Origin: Candidatus Sodaliphilus limicaballi
GTDB lineage: Bacteria > Bacteroidota > Bacteroidia > Bacteroidales > Muribaculaceae
Direction: 5' to 3'
Length of the DNA stretch: 16,186 nt
Assembly (NCBI GenBank): GCA_018065815.1
Contig: JAGHSP010000184.1
Span: 1 to 16,186, forward strand
This document shows, piece after piece, positions 11,196 to 16,186 of this stretch. Each line of letters begins with the position of its first letter. Position 1 is the stretch's first letter. The notes below the pieces were generated by a model. It had not been told where the DNA came from and did not search any database. It saw nothing but the letters and a program-made list of their open reading frames with translations. A program made the position numbers and the translations under genes.

Positions 11196-14084
11196 TTACA
11201 GAGTGCGTGCTACTTCTACTTCCTCGAATGCCTCGATCATGTCGCCTACCACGAGGTCGTTGTAGCTCTGCAATGAGAGGCCGCAGTCGAAACCGGTGGC
11301 AACTTCCTTGGCATCGTCCTTGAAACGCTTGAGCGAGGCGAGATTGCCGGTGTAGCGCACGATGCCGTCGCGAATCACGCGCACCTTGCAAGTGCGTTTG
11401 ATCTTACCCTCACGCACGATGGCACCTGCAATGGTACCCACCTTGCTGATGTGGTAAACCTGCAATACCTCGGCAGTACCGCACACTTCTTCCTTGACTT
11501 CGGCCGAGAGCATACCCTCCATCGCGCTCTTGATCTCCTCGATAGCATCATAGATGATAGAGTAGATGTGGATATCTACGCCCTCTTGAGCTGCGGCGCG
11601 TTTAGCATCGGCCGACGGGCGTACCTGGAAGCCCACGATGATGGCATCGCTGGCTGCTGCCAGGGTGACGTCGCTCTCGCTGATGGCACCCACTGCCTTG
11701 TGGATGACATTGACCTGTACCTCGGGGGTAGAGAGCTTGATGAGTGAGTCGCTGAGTGCCTCGATAGAACCGTCCACGTCGCCCTTGACGATGATGTTGA
11801 GTTCGTGGAACTCACCGAGTGCCATGCGGCGTCCGATGTCGCTCAAGCCAGGACGCTTCTGGGTGCGCTGTTGCTGCTCACGTTGCAGTTGCTCGCGCTT
11901 GTTAGCGATCTGACGTGCCTCTTGGTCGGTGTCCATGACGTTGAACTTGTCGCCGGCAGTGGGAGCGCCGTTGAGACCCAGGATGAGCACGGGGCAAGCG
12001 GGACCTGCCTCGGTGATGCGCTGGTTGCGCTCGTTGAACATTGCCTTAACCTTGCCATAGTGTGTGCCTGCGAGCACGGTGTCGCCCACACGCAGGGTGC
12101 CGTTATCGACGAGCACTGTGGCAACGTAGCCACGGCCCTTGTCGAGTGAAGACTCGATGACCGAACCGGTTGCCTTGCGGTTGGGGTTAGCCTTGAGTTC
12201 GAGCATGTCGGCCTCAAGGAGCACCTTCTCAAGGAGTTCAAACACGCCAATGCCTTTCTTGGCACTGATGTCCTGGCTCTGGTACTTGCCGCCCCATTCC
12301 TCCACGAGGTAGTTGCGCTGTGCCAGCTGTTCCTTGATATTCTCGGGGTTAGCACCAGGTTTGTCAATTTTGTTGATGGCGAAGATGATGGGCACGCCGG
12401 CTGCCGAAGCGTGGCTCAGGGCCTCGTCGGTCTGCGGCATGACGTTGTCGTCGGCAGCCACGATAACGATAACGATATCGGTGACCTTGGCACCGCGAGC
12501 ACGCATTGCGGTGAACGCTGCGTGACCGGGGGTGTCGAGGAATGTGATGCGACGTCCGTTCTTGAGTTTCACGATGTAAGCACCGATGTGCTGGGTGATA
12601 CCGCCGGCCTCGCCAGCAATCACATTAGCGTTGCGGATGTGGTCGAGCAGAGATGTCTTACCATGGTCAACGTGACCCATGACGGTGACAACAGGGGGAC
12701 GCTCCTCGAGGTCCTCGGGATTGTCTATTTCTTCTTGGATAGCCTCAACCACCTCGGCGCTGGCATACTCGGTCTTGAAACCAAATTCGTCGGCCACGAT
12801 GTTGATGGTCTCGGCGTCGAGACGCTGGTTGATAGAAACCATGATGCCCAGGCTCATGCAAGTGCCAATAACCTTGATTACTGGGATATCCATCATGGCA
12901 GCCAGGTCGTTGGCTGTCACAAACTCGGTGAGTTTGAGTACCTTGCGTTCGGCTGCTGCTTGTGCTGCAACCTCGTTCTCGGCCTCGCGCACAGCCTCGC
13001 GTTTCTCCTTGCGCCACTTCGCGCCTTTCTTGTTGGTGTTGTTTTTAGCGGTGAGACGTGCAAGCGTTTCCTTGATTTGCTTCTGTACGTCTTCCTCGCT
13101 CACCTCGGCCTTGAATGGGCGTTTAGCCTTCTTGTCCTTGCGTTTTCCACCCTGGTCGCCCTGGTTGCCTGCGGGCTGGTTGTTGCCGCCCTTCTTGCCT
13201 TGGTTCTGCTGGTTTTGCTGAATCATGGCTCCGCTGCGCTCGATGTCGATTTTCTCTTTGCCGATGCGCTTGCGTTTCTTGCGTGCAGCACCCTCGGCCT
13301 TCTCCTTGGCGATGCGCTCTTTGCGCTTCTCTTCCTTGGTCTTGGGCTTGGGACGAGTGGTTGTGTTGATGGCGTCGAGGTCAATCTTGCCCACGATGGT
13401 GAGCTTGGCTGCGGGAGTAGAGGGCTTGAGCGAGATGAATTCTTCCTCTTCCTTTTTCTCCTCCTTGGCGGGTTGCTCGGCGGGTTTCTCTACCTTGGGC
13501 TCGGGCTTTTTCGCGGCAGCCTTTTCGGGCTTGGGCTCTTCCTTCTTGGGTTGAGCGGGTGCCTTCTCGGCTTTTGCCTCGGGAGCGGCGGGCTTGGCGG
13601 GTTGAGGCTTTTCTTCTTTTTTCTCAACCTTGGGCTCGGGCTTCTTCTCGGGCTCGGCGGGTTTCGCTTCCTCCTTCTTGGGAGTTTCAACCTTCTTGGC
13701 CTCGGGAGCTTTCTCCTTCACGGGTTCGGGTTTAGGCTCTTCCTTCTTAGGCTCTTCGGCCTTGGGGGCGGGTTTGCCTATGGCGTCAAGGTCAACTTTG
13801 CCCAGGATTTTGGGCTTCTGTCCGGGTATTTCGGTGGGAATATCCTCAACTTTGCGTTCTTTGCTTTTTTCCTTGCCTTTCAATCGCTCTTTAGAAGCGT
13901 CGTCGGCCTTAAGGCGCTGTTCCATGTCGGGGCGGAATTCTTTGATGAGCATATCATAGACCGAGTCTTCGATGCGCGCGTTGACACCGGGGTCAACGGT
14001 GATGTTCTTCTTCTCGAGGAATCCACGTATGGTTTCGGCACCTACGTTTAAATCTTTTATTACTTTACTTATCTTTATTGGCAT
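11196..14084 (-). CDS. infB: Translation initiation factor IF-2
   Basis: A 962-residue IF-2, the GTPase that brings fMet-tRNA to the 30S subunit and promotes subunit joining. It opens with a small IF2-associated domain (MPIKISKVIKDLNVGAETI), then a very low-complexity linker rich in Lys, Glu, Pro and Ala (about 60-380), a second IF2_N domain (about 380-440, KLTEFVTANDLAAMMDIPVIKV), and the G domain: G1 GHVDHGKT at 470-477, DTPGH for G3 and NKID for G4. Domains II, III and IV follow, ending EVARTL. The long charged linker is normal for Bacteroidota IF-2. The antisense of this linker gives a long Leu/Gly-rich open frame that is not a gene. It is third in rimP-nusA-infB, 101 bases after nusA. 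Confidence 0.98.
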   Translation of the reverse strand: MPIKISKVIKDLNVGAETIRGFLEKKNITVDPGVNARIEDSVYDMLIKEFRPDMEQRLKADDASKERLKGKEKSKERKVEDIPTEIPGQKPKILGKVDLDAIGKPAPKAEEPKKEEPKPEPVKEKAPEAKKVETPKKEEAKPAEPEKKPEPKVEKKEEKPQPAKPAAPEAKAEKAPAQPKKEEPKPEKAAAKKPEPKVEKPAEQPAKEEKKEEEEFISLKPSTPAAKLTIVGKIDLDAINTTTRPKPKTKEEKRKERIAKEKAEGAARKKRKRIGKEKIDIERSGAMIQQNQQNQGKKGGNNQPAGNQGDQGGKRKDKKAKRPFKAEVSEEDVQKQIKETLARLTAKNNTNKKGAKWRKEKREAVREAENEVAAQAAAERKVLKLTEFVTANDLAAMMDIPVIKVIGTCMSLGIMVSINQRLDAETINIVADEFGFKTEYASAEVVEAIQEEIDNPEDLEERPPVVTVMGHVDHGKTSLLDHIRNANVIAGEAGGITQHIGAYIVKLKNGRRITFLDTPGHAAFTAMRARGAKVTDIVIVIVAADDNVMPQTDEALSHASAAGVPIIFAINKIDKPGANPENIKEQLAQRNYLVEEWGGKYQSQDISAKKGIGVFELLEKVLLEADMLELKANPNRKATGSVIESSLDKGRGYVATVLVDNGTLRVGDTVLAGTHYGKVKAMFNERNQRITEAGPACPVLILGLNGAPTAGDKFNVMDTDQEARQIANKREQLQREQQQRTQKRPGLSDIGRRMALGEFHELNIIVKGDVDGSIEALSDSLIKLSTPEVQVNVIHKAVGAISESDVTLAAASDAIIVGFQVRPSADAKRAAAQEGVDIHIYSIIYDAIEEIKSAMEGMLSAEVKEEVCGTAEVLQVYHISKVGTIAGAIVREGKIKRTCKVRVIRDGIVRYTGNLASLKRFKDDAKEVATGFDCGLSLQSYNDLVVGDMIEAFEEVEVARTL

Positions 14085-14185
14085 AATCTAATTTAAGTAA
14101 TTGTTTTTGTTTTAATTAGCAGTAGTAATCCTGCGTGCGAGCAGCCATGGGCAGGCTCCGCGAGCAAAGTGAACGCGGTGAGGAA

Positions 14186-15445
14186 TTATTCGTCTTCAAA
14201 TTCAGATCGAATAACCTGGTAAACGAAGTCGACAGTGTCTTCTTCGAGGTCGGCTTTTTCGATGATTTCCTCGCGGGGAACGGCGAGAAGTTGCTTTGCG
14301 CGTGAGAAACCCACGTTCTTGATGGCGTCGATAACCCAAGCGTCGATTTCGTCCTTGAACTCGTCGAGGTAGATGTCATCCACATCGTTGTCGGTGTCGC
14401 GGAATACGTCGATCTCGTAACCTGTGAGCTGTGATGCGAGCTTGATGTTAAGGCCCTTGGCGCCGATGGCGAGAGAAATCTCCTCGGGGCGCACGAATAC
14501 CTCGGCGTGCTTGGTCTCGGGGTCGAGACGTATGCTAGTGATTTTGGCGGGGCTGAGGGCGCGCTGCATGAGGAGCGACTCGTTGGTGGTGTAGGGTATG
14601 ACGTCGATGTTCTCGTTGCGCAGCTCGCGCACGATGCCATGAATGCGTCCGCCCTTCACGCCCACGCAAGCGCCTACGGGGTCGATGCGGTCGTCGTAGC
14701 TCTCAACGGCAATCTTGGCGCGCACACCCGGGATGCGTGCAACGGCACGAATCACGATGAGTCCGTCGTGGATCTCGGGAACTTCGAGTTCGAAGAGACG
14801 GCGCAGGAAAGCCTCGCTTGTGCGTGACACGATCACCTTGGGGTTGTTGTTGGTGTTGTCCACGCGGTGGATCACGGCGCGCACTGTATCGCCCTTGCGG
14901 TAGATGTCTGAAGGAATCTGCTGGTCCTTGGGGAGCATGAGCTCGTTTTTCTCATCGTCCATGAGGAGCACCTCGCGTTTCCAGAGCTGGTAAACCTCGC
15001 CAGTGACGAGTTCGCCCTCAAGGTCCTTGAATTTATTGTAGATGGCGTCCTTCTGCAGGTCGAGAATCTTGCTGGCAAGGGTCTGACGCAGGTTGAGGAT
15101 GGCGCGGCGGCCAAACTTCTCAAAGTTGATTTTGCGAGTGTGCTCTTCGCCCACCTCGCAGTCGGGATCGTCGTCGGCCTGGGCCTCGCTGAGCGCAATC
15201 TGCTTGTTGGGGTTTTCTACCTCACCGTCGGGCACGACTTCGAGGTTCTGATAGATCTCGCAGTCACCCTTGTCGGGGTTAACGATAACGTCGAAGTTGT
15301 CGTCGTTGCCAAACATCTTGGCCAGCACGCTGCGGAAAGATTCTTCCATCACGCTGATGAGAGTAGTCTTGTCGATATTCTTCTCGGAGTTGAAGAATGA
15401 GAACTGCTCTTGCATGTTGACCGTTTCTTCTTTTTTCTTTGCCAT
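14186..15445 (-). CDS. nusA: Transcription termination/antitermination factor NusA
   Basis: A 419-residue NusA, an RNA-polymerase-binding factor that modulates pausing, termination and antitermination. Order seen: the polymerase-binding amino-terminal domain (about 1-140, with ISVMEESFRSVLAKMFG), an S1 RNA-binding domain (about 145-205, GELVTGEVYQLWKREVLL), KH1 with DPVGACVGVKGGRIHGIV (about 253-270) and KH2 with EEISLAIGAKGLNIKLASQL (about 318-337), then an acidic segment and one helical carboxy-terminal module (about 365-419, AIKNVGFSRAKQLL) ending in SEFEDE. It is shorter than E. coli NusA (495) because only one such terminal module is present, which is usual outside proteobacteria. It starts 10 bases after the rimP stop. 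Confidence 0.97.
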   Translation of the reverse strand: MAKKKEETVNMQEQFSFFNSEKNIDKTTLISVMEESFRSVLAKMFGNDDNFDVIVNPDKGDCEIYQNLEVVPDGEVENPNKQIALSEAQADDDPDCEVGEEHTRKINFEKFGRRAILNLRQTLASKILDLQKDAIYNKFKDLEGELVTGEVYQLWKREVLLMDDEKNELMLPKDQQIPSDIYRKGDTVRAVIHRVDNTNNNPKVIVSRTSEAFLRRLFELEVPEIHDGLIVIRAVARIPGVRAKIAVESYDDRIDPVGACVGVKGGRIHGIVRELRNENIDVIPYTTNESLLMQRALSPAKITSIRLDPETKHAEVFVRPEEISLAIGAKGLNIKLASQLTGYEIDVFRDTDNDVDDIYLDEFKDEIDAWVIDAIKNVGFSRAKQLLAVPREEIIEKADLEEDTVDFVYQVIRSEFEDE

Positions 15446-15455
15446 AATTGAATGA

Positions 15456-15920
15456 TTAGAACTTAATTATGATTTTTGTATATTTGATTTCGCTGTAATT
15501 GAATCGGGTGCTCACCATGACCAGCTCGGGGCGTTTTTTGCCTTCGGGCTTTACCTTGGTGGGCACGTCGATGTTGAATCCCTCGTCGTCGCAAGCGGTG
15601 AGTTCGCCCTTGAGCTTGCGTCCGTCGGCGGTGAGCACTTCCACTTCCTGCCCTATGTTTTTCTCATACTGGCGCACAACCAGCAGAGGGGAGGTAATGC
15701 CGTAAGAACCCACGGTGAGTTCATAGTCTTCCACGTCGCGGTCAAAGGCGTCGAGCACTGCGTTGTTGACCATGACGCAGTCGTCGATGTTGATGTCGGT
15801 CATGCTGTCGAGCTGCACGTCGATGATGTTGTCGCGGCTCACGGTGAGCTGCACGAGGAACATGTCGGTGCCGTCGAGCGTGTCGTTGATGACCTGTGTA
15901 AGTGCTGCTTTGTCTATCAT
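15456..15920 (-). CDS. rimP: Ribosome maturation factor RimP
   Basis: A 154-residue RimP, needed for maturation of the 30S subunit. The chosen ATG at 15920 gives MIDKAALTQVINDTLDG; the frame could begin at 15980, but that codon lies upstream of the predicted transcription start (near 15971) and adds 20 residues unlike the family. The amino-terminal alpha-beta domain (about 1-80) carries DINIDDCVMVNNAVLDAFD and the family-typical YELTVGSYGITSPLL stretch (about 80-95, the 'LEVSSPG..RPL' region of other members, here altered to VGSYGITSPL). The carboxy-terminal Sm-like barrel (about 105-150) holds the GRKLKGELTACDDEGFNI segment. First gene of the conserved rimP-nusA-infB cluster. Confidence 0.93.
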   Translation of the reverse strand: MIDKAALTQVINDTLDGTDMFLVQLTVSRDNIIDVQLDSMTDINIDDCVMVNNAVLDAFDRDVEDYELTVGSYGITSPLLVVRQYEKNIGQEVEVLTADGRKLKGELTACDDEGFNIDVPTKVKPEGKKRPELVMVSTRFNYSEIKYTKIIIKF

Positions 15921-15977
15921 GCGTTTATAAATATAATAAAAACGAGGAAGCACCTGCCCCCTCTCACGATTGCAATG

Positions 15978-16009
15978 CAAAATTACTCATTTTGTGCCAT
16001 TTGTGCAAC
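15978..16009 (-). promoter_or_regulatory. Promoter of rimP-nusA-infB
   Basis: On the minus strand TAATTTTG (15978-15985) matches TAnnTTTG, and GTTG (16006-16009) lies 20 bases upstream as a three-of-four -33 box. The predicted start near 15971 leaves a leader of about 50 bases and supports the 15920 start of rimP. Confidence 0.65.
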
Positions 16010-16153
16010 ACTGCGCCCTTCAAACAATTAATGTATGCGCCCATAACTAAAATATTTATGTTTTTTTAACAATTCTCTGGTTGCGAAGTAACTATTCAGC
16101 AATACGATTTTACATATAACAGCTATTATCCTTCATGCAATTCGATGTTCTTC

Positions 16154-16169
16154 TGCCCGAAATCGGGCA
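16154..16169. other. Small hairpin near the right edge
   Basis: TGCCCG-AAAT-CGGGCA forms a 6-bp stem with a tetraloop. No U-run follows in either direction. The region 16010-16186 shows no gene that I can support; it may be upstream spacer or the end of a gene beyond the window. Confidence 0.35.
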
Positions 16170-16186
16170 AGTGCAATAAAGTCTTG

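Noticed and set aside
12411..14051. 546-codon plus-strand open frame opposite infB
   Set aside because: It is antisense to the conserved IF-2 gene; its Leu/Gly-rich sequence is the mirror of the Lys/Glu/Pro linker codons.
16130..16186. Carboxy-terminal end of a minus-strand gene entering from the right
   Set aside because: A frame of 19 codons ending at a TAA exists, but it is too short and matches nothing I recognise.

Overview
The window looks like a chromosomal segment from a Bacteroidales bacterium, probably Muribaculaceae or Prevotellaceae. Three things point there: promoters of the Bacteroidota type (TTTG, about 20 bases, then TAnnTTTG) before several genes; A-rich leaders without clear Shine-Dalgarno sequences; and the protein families present. 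The exact genus cannot be read from the sequence.

Left part (1-1505): the amino-terminal 254 residues of a DUF1016/YhcG-type nuclease gene run off the left edge on the minus strand. Next comes an AT-rich stretch with at most one doubtful small ORF and a short inverted repeat resembling an insertion-sequence end. It is closed by a complete minus-strand tRNA-Lys(TTT) gene with its own promoter and terminator. The tRNA 3' end faces the YhcG side, so this could be the edge of an island, but no attachment repeat is visible.

Middle (1506-7870, plus strand): a non-coding stretch holds a 22-bp/11-bp tandem repeat, a promoter with a palindrome lying across it, and a 178-bp element with 19-bp terminal inverted repeats that looks like a MITE inserted in the leader. 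A four-gene heavy-metal efflux operon follows: a small HMA metal-binding protein, a His-rich periplasmic adaptor lipoprotein, a CzcA/CusA-type RND pump, and a TolC-like outer-membrane channel. Adjacent genes overlap by 1 and 4 bases, except for one gap with five 8-bp TTTAAGGG-type repeats. The operon ends in two hairpin terminators, the first overlapping the last stop codon.

Right part (7893-16186, all minus strand): a secreted or periplasmic protein of unknown function with a well-formed promoter and a strong G-quadruplex motif upstream; then, read in the direction of transcription from the right, rimP-nusA-infB (translation and transcription core), folK (folate synthesis) and aroA (shikimate pathway). 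A promoter lies before rimP. A 13-bp-arm hairpin sits between infB and folK.

The most interesting items are the MITE-like insertion and operator-like dyad before the metal efflux operon, the unusual metal-site signature of its RND pump, the G-quadruplex, and the paired palindromes inside the yhcG-like gene. No CRISPR array or prophage is seen.
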